Shown: in pieces, positions 52,894-62,165 of the stretch
How positions within the stretch are numbered: position 1 is the first letter of the stretch
Layout of the letters: every line of letters starts with the position of its first letter
Translations under genes and position numbers: made by a program
Assembly: GCF_900091655.1 (NCBI RefSeq)
Contig: NZ_LT594621.1
Location: 1,364,001-1,428,000, forward strand
Length of the DNA: 64,000 nucleotides
Direction of reading: 5' to 3'
Origin: Culturomica massiliensis
GTDB lineage: Bacteria; Bacteroidota; Bacteroidia; Bacteroidales; Marinifilaceae
Notes under the pieces: generated by a model
What the model was told of the DNA's origin: nothing
The model's database searches: none
What the model saw: the letters and a program-made list of their open reading frames with translations, nothing else

Positions 52894-53874
52894 ATGCGTT
52901 CACGCCCCGTCATCCTGTTCACCGCGTTGTCCGTGCTTACGGTCGGCCTCTTCCTGTTGGATTTGGCTGTGGGCGCGGTTCGCATTCCCGTCGGCGACGT
53001 ATGGGCGGCCCTGACGGGCGGCGACTGCCCGCGGACTACGGCGAAAATCGTACTGAACATACGGCTGATAAAGGCGGTTGTGGCTCTGCTGGCCGGGGCG
53101 GCGCTATCGGTCAGCGGCTTGCAGATGCAGACATTGTTCCGCAATCCGCTGGCCGGCCCCTACGTGCTGGGCATCAGCTCGGGTGCAAGCCTCGGCGTGG
53201 CGCTCGTGGTGCTGGCAGGCGTCGGCTCGTCGATAGGCATCGCCGGAGCGGCTTGGCTGGGTGCGGCCGTCGTGCTGCTCGTAATCGCTGCCGTCGGACA
53301 CCGCATAAAGGACATTATGGTGATATTGATTTTGGGTATGATGTTCTCGTCAGGCGTGAGCGCTGTCGTGCAGATATTGCAATATCTGAGCAAAGAGGAG
53401 GCGTTAAAGGCGTTCGTCATCTGGACGATGGGGTCGCTCGGCGACGTGACGGTGCCGCAGCTCGCCATCCTCCTTCCGTCGGTCATCGTCGGGTTGCTGC
53501 TGGCCGTATGGACGATCAAACCGCTCAACCTCCTGCTCTTCGGCGAGGAATATGCCGTAACGATGGGACTGAATATCCGCCGTTCGCGCGGTCTGCTGTT
53601 TCTCTCGACGACGCTGCTGGCCGGCACGGTAACGGCTTTCTGCGGCCCGATCGGCTTCATCGGTCTTGCCATGCCTCACGTCGCGCGGATGCTCTTCCGC
53701 GAGGCCGACCACCGCGTGCTCCTGCCGGGAACCCTTCTCTCGGGGGCGGCGGTATTGCTTCTTTGCGATATCGTTTCCAAAATGTTCACTTTGCCCGTAA
53801 ATGCCATTACCGCACTGCTGGGAATCCCGATAGTCGTATGGGTGGTTTTACGCAATAAATCGATGACGGTATGA
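52894..53874 (+). CDS. btuC: Cobalamin ABC permease BtuC (FecCD family)
   Basis: 326 aa with about ten membrane helices. FecCD-family signatures include IVLNIRLIKAVVALLAGAAL, LQMQTLFRNPLAGPYVLGIS, SGASLGVAL and FCGPIGFIGLAMPHVAR. It has the length of E. coli BtuC and forms the inner-membrane channel with BtuD. It overlaps btuD by 4 bp. Confidence 0.93.
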   Translation: MRSRPVILFTALSVLTVGLFLLDLAVGAVRIPVGDVWAALTGGDCPRTTAKIVLNIRLIKAVVALLAGAALSVSGLQMQTLFRNPLAGPYVLGISSGASLGVALVVLAGVGSSIGIAGAAWLGAAVVLLVIAAVGHRIKDIMVILILGMMFSSGVSAVVQILQYLSKEEALKAFVIWTMGSLGDVTVPQLAILLPSVIVGLLLAVWTIKPLNLLLFGEEYAVTMGLNIRRSRGLLFLSTTLLAGTVTAFCGPIGFIGLAMPHVARMLFREADHRVLLPGTLLSGAAVLLLCDIVSKMFTLPVNAITALLGIPIVVWVVLRNKSMTV

Positions 53875-54635
53875 TAGAACTGTGCGATTTTTCCATAGGC
53901 TACGCAGAGAAGAGGCTTCTCGATAAGGTCGATGCCTCTTTCAAAAGAGGACAGCTGACTGCCCTTATTGGCAGGAACGGCACGGGGAAATCTACACTTC
54001 TCCGTGCCATAGCCGGACTGAATCATAATTATTGCGGTAAAATCCTGCTCGACGGACATTGTATCGCAAACATGAGAACTCCGGAGAAGGCAAGGCAACT
54101 GGCATTTGTCACGACCGAGCGCACACGCATCGCCAACCTGCGGTGCGAGGATGTCGTGGCTATCGGCCGCGCCCCTTACACCAACTGGATCGGCCGCATG
54201 CAGCCTCAAGATAGGGAAATCGTCATGCGGTCGCTCTCTTCGGTCGGAATGGAGGCGTATGCCGGCCGCACGATGGATAAGATGTCGGACGGTGAATGCC
54301 AGCGCATTATGATAGCCCGTGCTCTGGCTCAGGAAACGCCCGTCATCCTGTTGGACGAGCCGACCTCGTTTCTTGACATGCCCAACCGTTACGAATTGTG
54401 TTCCCTGCTCGCACGGTTAGCGCATGCTGAGGGCAAATGCATTCTGTTCTCCACTCACGAACTGGATATAGCCCTCTCGCTGAGTGACAGAATAGCCCTT
54501 ATCGATACGCCCGTCCTTCACTGTCTGCCGACCTCCGAAATGATCCGCAGCGGGCATATCGAGCGGCTGTTCAACAATGCCGCCGTACAATTCGACCCCG
54601 TGAGCGGGATCGTGAAATCCATGCCAAGAGACTGA
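53871..54635 (+). CDS. btuD: Cobalamin ABC transporter ATPase BtuD
   Basis: 254 aa. Walker A is GRNGTGKST (residues 34-42), the signature is MSDGECQR, Walker B is VILLDEPTSFLD, and the H-loop is LFSTHELD. ATGA-coupled to btuC. It is the last gene of the riboswitch operon and is followed within 20 bp by the phage flank. A short tttcc/ggaaa hairpin lies after the stop without a T-run, so termination here looks weak. Confidence 0.93.
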   Translation: MIELCDFSIGYAEKRLLDKVDASFKRGQLTALIGRNGTGKSTLLRAIAGLNHNYCGKILLDGHCIANMRTPEKARQLAFVTTERTRIANLRCEDVVAIGRAPYTNWIGRMQPQDREIVMRSLSSVGMEAYAGRTMDKMSDGECQRIMIARALAQETPVILLDEPTSFLDMPNRYELCSLLARLAHAEGKCILFSTHELDIALSLSDRIALIDTPVLHCLPTSEMIRSGHIERLFNNAAVQFDPVSGIVKSMPRD

Positions 54636-54655
54636 CTTTCCTGTCGGGAAACACG

Positions 54656-54715
54656 TCAGACGCAATGAGGGTGTCCCAAAAAGTATTTGGCACCCTCGTA
54701 TTCGTTGTAAGACAT
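54656..54715 (-). CDS. 19-aa ORF at the insert edge, possible truncated phage gene
   Basis: It begins 6 bp after the stop of the tail gene at 54721, encoding MSYNEYEGAKYFLGHPHC and one more residue before a TGA. Spacing is what one expects for the next gene of the phage operon, and the frame stops where the btu operon sequence begins. It may be the stub of a gene interrupted by the B12 island. A chance ORF is also possible. Confidence 0.4.
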   Translation of the reverse strand: MSYNEYEGAKYFLGHPHCV

Positions 54716-54720
54716 GTCGT

Positions 54721-56031
54721 TTATTTCGATACCTCGCACATCAGCACGCCTTTCCCCGTCACATCGGCTTTCGAGACCGTGATGGATTTTCCCGTGTAGG
54801 TCTTCACGACGGAAGTCCCGGCAGAGTTCCACAGTTTCCATGTATAGGTATAAGCTGTCCCGCCCGTGTCGATTTCCTCACCGCCCCTGTATAACACGGC
54901 TTTGGCATCCACGTCATTGCCGTTGTTCTTGATGGTGAACCCCTTCTGGCTGACCAGATCAACCGTGATGGGGTCGGACATATCCGTGAAGGAGATGATG
55001 TCGCAGACGACCTTGTTCGCCGAGGCGTTGCCCGCCGAGGTGTCCGTATCCTTGATGGCGCACTTGAAGGTCTCGAAGTTGAGAACGGCATCTGCCGTAA
55101 TCGTGATTTCGTTTGTCGTCCAGCCTGCCGTCACGCCCCGAGGATTGGTCGAGGTAAGGCATGCCCAGCCGGCACCCAGCATGGAGTTGTAGTAGGGACA
55201 CGAAACGGCGGCTCCCGATGCGGCTGCGGCACTCAGTGCGGAGGTCAGCGTCACGACCTTCGTGGAGGCGTTGACTGCCGAAATGGTGTACTGTGCCGAT
55301 CCTATGGTTATCCTGCCTCCCGCCTCCATGTTCATTACCGAAGCGACCGTTATGGTCGTGGCTCCGGCTGCCGCGGCAGCTGTCAGTGTCGTGCCCGCGA
55401 ATACCGCCGAATCCTTGATGCCCCACGCGTAGGTGACGTTCGTCGTGTCGATAGAGGCTCCGCGCCACAGGTCGCAATGCGCCCTGAGCGTCGCCACCTC
55501 GTCGTTCTTGAATACGATGCCGTCGGGTGCATACGCCACGGCGGCGATCATCGCTCCGGCGTTCAGGTGCTGCGTGAACTGAATCTCCGCCCGGAACGGA
55601 ATCTCCAGCCCGTTGGCGTCGATGTAAACCGCCTCGAAAGTATAACGCACTTGCGGAGCGGAAACGGTCATGTGGTTGGCTTTGACGGTAAGGGCATACT
55701 TGGCCGATGCCGCGCCGATGGTGCAGCTGTCCTGTCCGGAGACGATCGCCGTACCGTTCTTGTACCACTTGGCCGAGCCGCTCTTCACGCCTGCCGTAAG
55801 CGTCGCGGCATTGCCTACCGAGGTGATCTGGTCGGTCGCCGCCTGACCGCTGACGAAGAGCGAAGGGGTAAGTACCAGATAGGGAGAAGCCGCCCACGAA
55901 GGGGCATAGGCATTGTTGTCTCTGTTGTACACCTGTGTCAGGGGCTGCGAGGAGCCGATGAATGCCTGCAACGATACCGCGTCGTTCTGGTCGATGATGG
56001 TGACCTGCCCGCGGGCTACTTTTACTGCCAT
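54721..56031 (-). CDS. Tail protein with Ig-like domains (436 aa)
   Basis: MAVKVARGQVTIIDQNDAVS opens like the giant tail protein at 37881-42650 (both have ARGQxTI), pointing to a shared attachment domain. The body is a series of beta domains: YKNGTAIVSGQDSCTIGAAS, YTFEAVYIDANGLEIPFRAE and a C-terminal YTWKLWNSAGTSVVKTYTGK. An Ala/Thr-rich stretch, TTLTAAAAAGATTITVASV, looks like a flexible linker. It is 6 bp downstream of the next tail gene. It is probably a fibre or baseplate appendage. Confidence 0.7.
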   Translation of the reverse strand: MAVKVARGQVTIIDQNDAVSLQAFIGSSQPLTQVYNRDNNAYAPSWAASPYLVLTPSLFVSGQAATDQITSVGNAATLTAGVKSGSAKWYKNGTAIVSGQDSCTIGAASAKYALTVKANHMTVSAPQVRYTFEAVYIDANGLEIPFRAEIQFTQHLNAGAMIAAVAYAPDGIVFKNDEVATLRAHCDLWRGASIDTTNVTYAWGIKDSAVFAGTTLTAAAAAGATTITVASVMNMEAGGRITIGSAQYTISAVNASTKVVTLTSALSAAAASGAAVSCPYYNSMLGAGWACLTSTNPRGVTAGWTTNEITITADAVLNFETFKCAIKDTDTSAGNASANKVVCDIISFTDMSDPITVDLVSQKGFTIKNNGNDVDAKAVLYRGGEEIDTGGTAYTYTWKLWNSAGTSVVKTYTGKSITVSKADVTGKGVLMCEVSK

Positions 56032-56037
56032 AATAGA

Positions 56038-58305
56038 TTATCGGTTATTTGTTATTTCCACTTCGCAATCGAAAACGGCCTTGCGCCACACGTCCCCGCC
56101 GGTTATCTCTATCTCCCTGCCGTAACGCGGTGCGGCGTTCCATATCCTGTCACTCTCCGTATCGCGGCTCGTCCGTATCCAGCGGAAATTGCCGTCGGGA
56201 ATGAGCGATGTAATCTCTTCACCGCCCCTGTACACCCTGGCACGGAGTACCGTCGAGACGATTCCGTTGCGGAATGTCGTGCCGTTTTCAGACTCCACAT
56301 AAACAGTATAGGAGGGAGATCCGTCGTAAAGTTTGAAAAAGGTATGGGTCGCACTGATTTTTTCATTACGGTATGTTGCCGTGTAGCGGAGGGTCAGCAC
56401 GTCGCGCCCTTCCCAGCCATGAAACGGGGGTGTCATTTCAAATACGGCGGCATTGCATCCGGCATCTTTCCATATGCCGTCAACGGCAAGGTATTCCCAC
56501 TGCCGACTTTCCGGCTCGAAATTGTATTCGGTCGCCACAAGCGGGATATTCTCCGGCTCGCATGCGCCTGAAAGCTCGTCCTTGAAATGGAACGCCGTGC
56601 CGCCTGTCAGGGAGACGGAACGGGGCTTGAGCAGTTCCTGCGCCTCCTCATCGAGGTCTTCCCAGCGGATGGTCACATCGCGCAGTTCGATGGTATCCTT
56701 GCCCCACTTGAACCGTCCCGAGGCGAAATGGCCCGTCCCGTCCGGATGGATGACGAAAGAACCGTCCCGTGAAACGATCGAGCCGTCTTCGTTCAGCCGC
56801 AACAGGGGATTCTGTATGGTACCCCCGATACCTCCCTTATTGAACCAGGCACCGTAATCGTCCGTGTAGGACAAGGCTTCATCGGTCGCCTGATAGGGGG
56901 TCACGTTCCTTCCGGCCTCCAATTGAGGGGCGGACAACGACAGGGGGACGGAAGCGGCAATGCCGAGACACATGACGGGGGAATCTGACCCGCGTATGAG
57001 GAACGGGACATTATAACGGACCCATCCTTTACCGGCAGCCACCGTCCGATCACCGACAAGATGTTCATCCTGATAGAACCGGATGGCTGCCGTATCTTCC
57101 GCTTTTATCCAGACTGAGAAACAATAACAGACTCCTGTATGAGCCTCCCGCCAGGCGGCACTTTGCGCACCAAGAAGACTGTCTCCGGCTATCCGTACAC
57201 ACCGCCCGAGTCCGGCGGGAGATGTTTCATCCAGCTCTTCCGAATGGCTGAACCGGCAGGACAGGCTGTCGGGTATGACATTCTTGTGGATTTTGCCCAC
57301 ATAAAACGTGCTTGAAAAACCGTTCTCGTCTCCCGCGGTAAGCGTGCCGGCTATATTGACATTGCGTGTGGCATAGAGATTCTGGAAATAGGCCCCGTAA
57401 CCATCCAACATGCCGAAGACCGGATCGATGATGCCGCTGACCTTTCCCACACGGGCCTTGCTCGCCTCGCTGAAAGCGGATACGGAGGCAAGACGAACAA
57501 TGTTCAGGTCGGCGACCTCGCACCAGTCCCCCTCGGAGGCCAGGCTTGATGTCAGGTCAAGAAACAGGCTCCGGCTGTACTGTGCCGGGTAATCCACGGT
57601 GATGACCCATAACTTGTACTTCCATTCCCGGCCGATGGAGATTTCATCTTCCGCATCCGTCTTTTCACGGTTCGTATAGCCGAATCGGATCGGTACGGAA
57701 CCTGATGTTTTGGAAGACCTGACCTTGAACGATACCAGCAGGCGCTCCGGGTATCCGACCGGTTCTTCCAATGTCAGCATCAGCCCGAAGGAAGCGTTTC
57801 CTGCCGGTTCCGCGTTGCGGATAATGCGGACAATGCGTGTCGCTTCCGAATCGGCATCCAGATATTCCGTTTGCAGCATGCTGCCATAAACGGCGTACCT
57901 GGACTTGTCCGGCACTCCCGCCATGCCTCCGTCCATGACGGGATAGCACAGGGAGCGTTCGGTCGCCATGCCGTCGATGACATCCATATAGGGTGAATCG
58001 CTGTCAGAAGCCGTCAGGTACAAGGCGCCGCTACGTGCCGTATCGAACAGGTTGGTAATCCGCACGAAGTCCAGCAGTTCACCGCCCTGCGGTTCGTCCC
58101 CGTCCAGCAATGCCCCGATGAAATAAGGGGCGTCCTTGTCTCCGACAAGCTCCGTTCCGGTTTCTGTCACGCACATCAGCGAATAGACGGTACGCTCCCG
58201 TTCGGCATATTGCCTGCGGATGATATCCCCGGCTTGCAGTCCCTGTGTCTTCTGCGAGTCGGGGGCAATACGGATCTTGTATGTCGGATAACGGAATACG
58301 GACAT
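56038..58305 (-). CDS. Tail/baseplate appendage protein (755 aa)
   Basis: It starts MSVFRYPTYKIRIAPDSQKT and contains several carbohydrate-binding-like beta sandwiches. It has a joint module IVSRDGSFVIHPDGTGHFAS with FKWGKDTIELRDVTI, similar in wording to repeats of the giant tail protein. The C-terminal Ig-like part is SPSYTVYVESENGTTFRNG. It overlaps nothing and is 3 bp from the upstream tail gene. A fibre-shaft or chaperone-free appendage role is inferred. Confidence 0.7.
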   Translation of the reverse strand: MSVFRYPTYKIRIAPDSQKTQGLQAGDIIRRQYAERERTVYSLMCVTETGTELVGDKDAPYFIGALLDGDEPQGGELLDFVRITNLFDTARSGALYLTASDSDSPYMDVIDGMATERSLCYPVMDGGMAGVPDKSRYAVYGSMLQTEYLDADSEATRIVRIIRNAEPAGNASFGLMLTLEEPVGYPERLLVSFKVRSSKTSGSVPIRFGYTNREKTDAEDEISIGREWKYKLWVITVDYPAQYSRSLFLDLTSSLASEGDWCEVADLNIVRLASVSAFSEASKARVGKVSGIIDPVFGMLDGYGAYFQNLYATRNVNIAGTLTAGDENGFSSTFYVGKIHKNVIPDSLSCRFSHSEELDETSPAGLGRCVRIAGDSLLGAQSAAWREAHTGVCYCFSVWIKAEDTAAIRFYQDEHLVGDRTVAAGKGWVRYNVPFLIRGSDSPVMCLGIAASVPLSLSAPQLEAGRNVTPYQATDEALSYTDDYGAWFNKGGIGGTIQNPLLRLNEDGSIVSRDGSFVIHPDGTGHFASGRFKWGKDTIELRDVTIRWEDLDEEAQELLKPRSVSLTGGTAFHFKDELSGACEPENIPLVATEYNFEPESRQWEYLAVDGIWKDAGCNAAVFEMTPPFHGWEGRDVLTLRYTATYRNEKISATHTFFKLYDGSPSYTVYVESENGTTFRNGIVSTVLRARVYRGGEEITSLIPDGNFRWIRTSRDTESDRIWNAAPRYGREIEITGGDVWRKAVFDCEVEITNNR

Positions 58306-58308
58306 GGA

Positions 58309-59997
58309 TTATGACAGTTTTTCCACGGTGTCTCCCGAACAGCTGTCGCTGATCCAGAAGGAACCGTTGGTTACCGAAGTCTTTTCGACCTCGAACTCAT
58401 AGGCGCGGAACTTACGGCGGGCCACCACCTCGTCGAATGTGGCGGAGACGCCTCCTGTCGTCCGGTTCCGGCGGACAGCCCATCCGCTTCCGGAAAGGCC
58501 CGGGGAAAAGAACTCCGAAGAGAGCGACCCGGTAAAGACGCTGTTTCCGTAATGCCGGATACCGTCCTCCACCGCTTGCAGGCGTAACGCCTCTGTCAAG
58601 TATAGGATTCTGTCAGTAATCCGGGTGGGCGACGCATGGATTCCGATATGCCCGGCTGCTTCCAACGGAACAGCGACCGTAACGAAATCGGCATCGGTGC
58701 GGATATGGAACGATTCGCTGTGACGGTTCTGCGGGGCATAACAGCTCACGGACGGACGGTGTGAAAAATCCGTGCTGTGAGGGATAGCCGTCCTTACGTC
58801 CTCTTCCTCGTAGATTACCTCGGAAGAAAGCGATACGCGCTCCCTGTCGCCTGTGAACATAAATCCCTCTGCTGTGCCCATCCGCAAGCGCTTGTGGATA
58901 ACGATACCTTCATCGGAAGTGTCTACCCGGTATGAGGAGAGCAGGTCGGCGCCGTAGTTGTGGCGGACAGTCAGCGAGCCCGGAAAACAAGCCTTTCCGT
59001 AAGGGGAAAGCATCAGACACTCGCCGTCCACGTCCGATATGCCGGAGAACAGGCGTATCTTCGGGGTATGGTCGCCGCCTAAAAGAAGGTCACCGCCGAT
59101 ACTCCCGAACTGTATCTTGTCCTTGTCGGTACAGAGCAGTACGGGAACATCTCCGATCCGGATGCCGAATCCGTCCAGGAACGAGAGGAACCCGCCGAGC
59201 GCGACATCCTCTTCCGAAAACGAAAGCAGACATTTCCCTTTGTCGCCCAGTTCCACGCCTTGCAAGGCTTTCAGTCCGCCATCCATGACCGTACTCCCTC
59301 GCACCGTCAGATTCCGTCTCACCATGCCGTCCCGCATCGTCCAATCCACCGTGTCCGTATTGGCGTTGCCACGATGATAGACATCCTGCCCGCCCACGGC
59401 CAGCCGTGTCGGGGAGATGGATATTCCTGTATCCTCGTCCCCGATAATCCATGCCCCTTTGGAATGTACCGTCGCATCCAGAAAGTCTATATGGGAAGCG
59501 TTGATTGTAGCGGTGGCCTTGTCCGCGTCGTAACGGAGCAACTGCCTGCCGCCGATATGCAGGCTGTCGCCCCCGACTTTCAGGTTGCCGGTAATCCTGA
59601 TACCGTACTCGATGGCAGTTACCACACCTTCCGGATCGGTAATGTCCTGCGAATAGGTTTCCAGGATACGGGTGTTTCCAATGCCGGCTTCGAAACCGTA
59701 ATTGGCACTGAGCTTGCCGGTCATGTCACCGCCCGATTTCTTCAGGTAATCCAACAGCAAGCCACCGCTTCCGGAACCGCCTTCTCCCGTAACGGCTCCG
59801 GCAATGGCGGATGCAAAACCGTAAGCGGTATTCTTCAGTCTCAGGCTGGTCTCGTCGCCTTCCTCGATGCCGTAAGGATGCTCGTCGTCCTTTTTCTGCT
59901 GGGCATTGAAAAAGTTATGGTACAGCTGTGCATAGATGGAATAGCACAGGCTCTCCTTGTCGAGGGTTTCTATATCGGGATGCAGTTGTACGCTCAT
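58309..59997 (-). CDS. Tail fibre-like protein (562 aa)
   Basis: I use ATG 59997 (MSVQLHPDIETLDKESLCYS), which overlaps the upstream stop as ATGA. It has a helical N-terminus and a glycine-rich hinge (TGEGGSGSGGLLLDYLKKSG). A long shaft of short strands (LKVGGDSLHIGGRQLLRY, KLSANYGFEAGIGNTRILE) follows. The C-terminal end has SGWAVRRNRTTGGVSATFDE and GSFWISDSCSGD, phrases also seen in Bacteroidales tail appendages. It probably assembles with the 755-aa and 436-aa proteins. Confidence 0.7.
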   Translation of the reverse strand: MSVQLHPDIETLDKESLCYSIYAQLYHNFFNAQQKKDDEHPYGIEEGDETSLRLKNTAYGFASAIAGAVTGEGGSGSGGLLLDYLKKSGGDMTGKLSANYGFEAGIGNTRILETYSQDITDPEGVVTAIEYGIRITGNLKVGGDSLHIGGRQLLRYDADKATATINASHIDFLDATVHSKGAWIIGDEDTGISISPTRLAVGGQDVYHRGNANTDTVDWTMRDGMVRRNLTVRGSTVMDGGLKALQGVELGDKGKCLLSFSEEDVALGGFLSFLDGFGIRIGDVPVLLCTDKDKIQFGSIGGDLLLGGDHTPKIRLFSGISDVDGECLMLSPYGKACFPGSLTVRHNYGADLLSSYRVDTSDEGIVIHKRLRMGTAEGFMFTGDRERVSLSSEVIYEEEDVRTAIPHSTDFSHRPSVSCYAPQNRHSESFHIRTDADFVTVAVPLEAAGHIGIHASPTRITDRILYLTEALRLQAVEDGIRHYGNSVFTGSLSSEFFSPGLSGSGWAVRRNRTTGGVSATFDEVVARRKFRAYEFEVEKTSVTNGSFWISDSCSGDTVEKLS

Positions 59998-60884
59998 TTG
60001 GTATAGCTGGTCTTGGAAAGAAATTTCTGGATACGTGATGTCAGCGAGATGAAGTTCGGCATATTGATCGGCGACATCGTGCCCATCAGTGTGGGAGTCA
60101 TGATTTTCGAACATTCCGTCAGGAAGTCGAGCATCAGCCGGGCAAGCTCATTACCCAGAACCAGCGGCTCGGTGGCATTCTCGTCACCGAGCGTCACCTT
60201 GTTGTCGGCAACGGCAACGGTCGTGGAATTGACCTTTTGTACCACTTTATCTGCTGTCTGTCTGACTTCAGACTTGTCCACCGTATGCGTGATGCTTTCC
60301 GCATCGATAACGGTTGTCGCTTCCTTGTCCTTGTCATTCCTAACGGTTGTTGTGACGGCCGTCGGCGTATAGTGGGTGGAGGTCTCGTTACCGGTGGTTT
60401 CCAGTTCGTCGTAGTCCGGGGAAGAGTCGTTTTCCGGATCCAGTTCCTCCATTTCGGTCACGCCGATGACGGTTTCCGTGCGGGCATTGAGCCGCAGGAT
60501 ATCCACATGGGAGAAGTTAACCACATAGGCATAACGGGTGGCGGCATCCATGAAGATGGTCACGTCGGAAAAAAGTGCGGGGACGATCAGGAAGCCGCCT
60601 TCGCTGTTGGTGGCGGCCGAGAGCAACACGCCTTTATGGATAACAGGTTCGGCGGAGGCCGTCTCGTCCGGGTACTCGCCGACATCAATGGTACCGCCGT
60701 AGTCGGAAAACTCCTCGTCCGAGGGGTTGTCGTGTATCTTGGCGACATAGCCGTGTATCATGCGGGCCGTACCGATACCGGACATGCCTCCGGGAGCCAG
60801 ATTGATACGCTCCATACTCCGTCCCAAGGCTATCTTGCGGATAGCCTCACGGATAAGCAACTGGTTGGATTTGTCTGAAGACAT
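59994..60884 (-). CDS. Baseplate spike/OB-type protein, gpV-like
   Basis: 296 aa from ATG 60884 (MSSDKSNQLLIREAIRKIAL). A start 45 bp earlier would overlap the divergent SEFIR promoter. MERINLAPGGMSGIGTARMI leads into GYVAKIHDNPSDEEFSDYGG, an OB-fold-like core with a GGFLIVPALFSDVTIFMD strand. This arrangement is typical of the spike/hub adaptor in contractile tails. The C-terminus is helical. It is ATGA-coupled to the 562-aa fibre gene. Confidence 0.6.
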   Translation of the reverse strand: MSSDKSNQLLIREAIRKIALGRSMERINLAPGGMSGIGTARMIHGYVAKIHDNPSDEEFSDYGGTIDVGEYPDETASAEPVIHKGVLLSAATNSEGGFLIVPALFSDVTIFMDAATRYAYVVNFSHVDILRLNARTETVIGVTEMEELDPENDSSPDYDELETTGNETSTHYTPTAVTTTVRNDKDKEATTVIDAESITHTVDKSEVRQTADKVVQKVNSTTVAVADNKVTLGDENATEPLVLGNELARLMLDFLTECSKIMTPTLMGTMSPINMPNFISLTSRIQKFLSKTSYTK

Positions 60885-60918
60885 GAGTTTTTTGAAAGAA
60901 TAGGAGGAGCATAGTTTA

Positions 60919-60945
60919 TTGGTTGCCAATTATTTTGTACTTTTG
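60919..60945 (+). promoter_or_regulatory. Promoter of the SEFIR gene
   Basis: TTGG at 60919-60922 and TACTTTTG at 60938-60945 fit the -33/-7 boxes of Bacteroidales promoters at the right spacing, just before the ATG choices at 60954 and 60966. It gives the cargo gene independent expression from the prophage. Confidence 0.65.
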
Positions 60946-60953
60946 CAAAGACA

Positions 60954-62156
60954 ATGATATTACTTATGAAACAAGAAATTTTAGAATCCTATATTACATA
61001 TATATTTGATTTCTTTCAAAAATCAAGATGCTTTAAAGCCGGGCAAGGTAACATGCTCAGAAATTTTAGATTTGCAGCTGAAAAGCAATTTACTCGTAAT
61101 CAATTGGGTATATTGTATTTCCTGGTAAATACCCTCATTGATAATGGCTATCTCTACTTAAAAGATAGAGATTTTATAGCTCTTACGGAGAATGGTGCCG
61201 ATGTTATAAATGGGGGAGAGTGTGTTATTCCTAAAATTTCCCTTGAGCGGACAATTTATGAAAAAGAGACCAGTAGATCAGATATATATGAACAGCTTTG
61301 GAATATTATCGGATCGAACAAAGAAAATGATTATGCGCCGCTGTATGTAGATGGACCATTGTTTTATAATACAATCAGGCCATATTTAACAACATTGTCG
61401 TTACCTCATACATATGGGGAATATATGGCAGAATTGCGGGAAAAGGAAGAATTTACATCAAGAATTAAATGGTATAGGACTTTATTTTTAGCTCTTGATG
61501 AGAATGATGTACAAAAATTCCTCAAAGATTTGTCTATCAAAATAAACAGGCTGCTGCTAATGAATACTCCAAAAGATGCGATACAAGAAGCTTTGAATCC
61601 TTGGGCAGATGTAGACATTCCTACAATCGATAATACGCCTCTGCCTGAAATTCTCAATAAAGTGGCGGAAGAACCAATTGTGAATAAAAACAAGCCGTTT
61701 GTGTTGATTTCGTATGCGTGGGAGGTAGAAGACAATGTCTTTATGAATTGGATTCAAACTTTCGCCAAAGATTTGCGAAGACGAGGGATTGATGCTCAAA
61801 TAGACCAGTATCAACCTCATGGAACTGACTTGCCTAAATTTATGCTTGAAAGCATCCGTAAGGCAACTAAAGTTCTGTGCATTCTGACTCCAAAGTATAA
61901 AGAGAAAGCTGAATCCGGTAAAGGAGGTGCCGCTTATGAAGGGGGTATAATATCACATGAAATATATAACAATCAGGGAACCACTAAATTTATACCGGTT
62001 GTACGCAAAGGGTCTTTTGAAACTTCGACACCGGATTTCATTAGTGGAAGAAAAGGTTTTGATTGCTCTACTGACGATAAATACAATAGCGAACTTCCGA
62101 ATATTATCAAGGTAATAAACGAAGAACCATTGATAGAAATTCCTCCTGTTGAATAA
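60954..62156 (+). CDS. SEFIR/TIR-type effector protein, probable phage-borne defence gene
   Basis: 400 aa, or 396 from ATG 60966. Residues about 1-90 look like a winged-helix DNA- or ligand-binding region (FTRNQLGILYFLVNTLIDNG). The middle is helical, of unknown type. Residues about 248-390 are a SEFIR domain: KPFVLISYAWEVEDNVFMNW, then DAQIDQYQPHGTDLPKFMLE, KVLCILTPKYKEKAESGKGG and EGGIISHEIYNN. SEFIR/TIR domains in bacteria often deplete NAD or signal in antiphage defence. It is AT-rich and opposite in strand to the tail genes around it, so it is a recent cargo gene. Confidence 0.8.
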   Translation: MILLMKQEILESYITYIFDFFQKSRCFKAGQGNMLRNFRFAAEKQFTRNQLGILYFLVNTLIDNGYLYLKDRDFIALTENGADVINGGECVIPKISLERTIYEKETSRSDIYEQLWNIIGSNKENDYAPLYVDGPLFYNTIRPYLTTLSLPHTYGEYMAELREKEEFTSRIKWYRTLFLALDENDVQKFLKDLSIKINRLLLMNTPKDAIQEALNPWADVDIPTIDNTPLPEILNKVAEEPIVNKNKPFVLISYAWEVEDNVFMNWIQTFAKDLRRRGIDAQIDQYQPHGTDLPKFMLESIRKATKVLCILTPKYKEKAESGKGGAAYEGGIISHEIYNNQGTTKFIPVVRKGSFETSTPDFISGRKGFDCSTDDKYNSELPNIIKVINEEPLIEIPPVE

Positions 62157-62165
62157 CGGTAAATC

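Larger units (their letters stand above)
42700..54650 (+). other. B12-uptake cargo island inside the phage tail module
   Basis: Boundaries are approximate. Minus-strand tail genes lie on both sides (42650 and 54721). All genes between them are plus-strand and form one cobalamin transport operon. No transposase with an intact active site, and no flanking direct repeat that I can see, explains the insertion. A 19-codon minus-strand ORF at the right edge may be the cut start of a phage gene. Confidence 0.75.
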
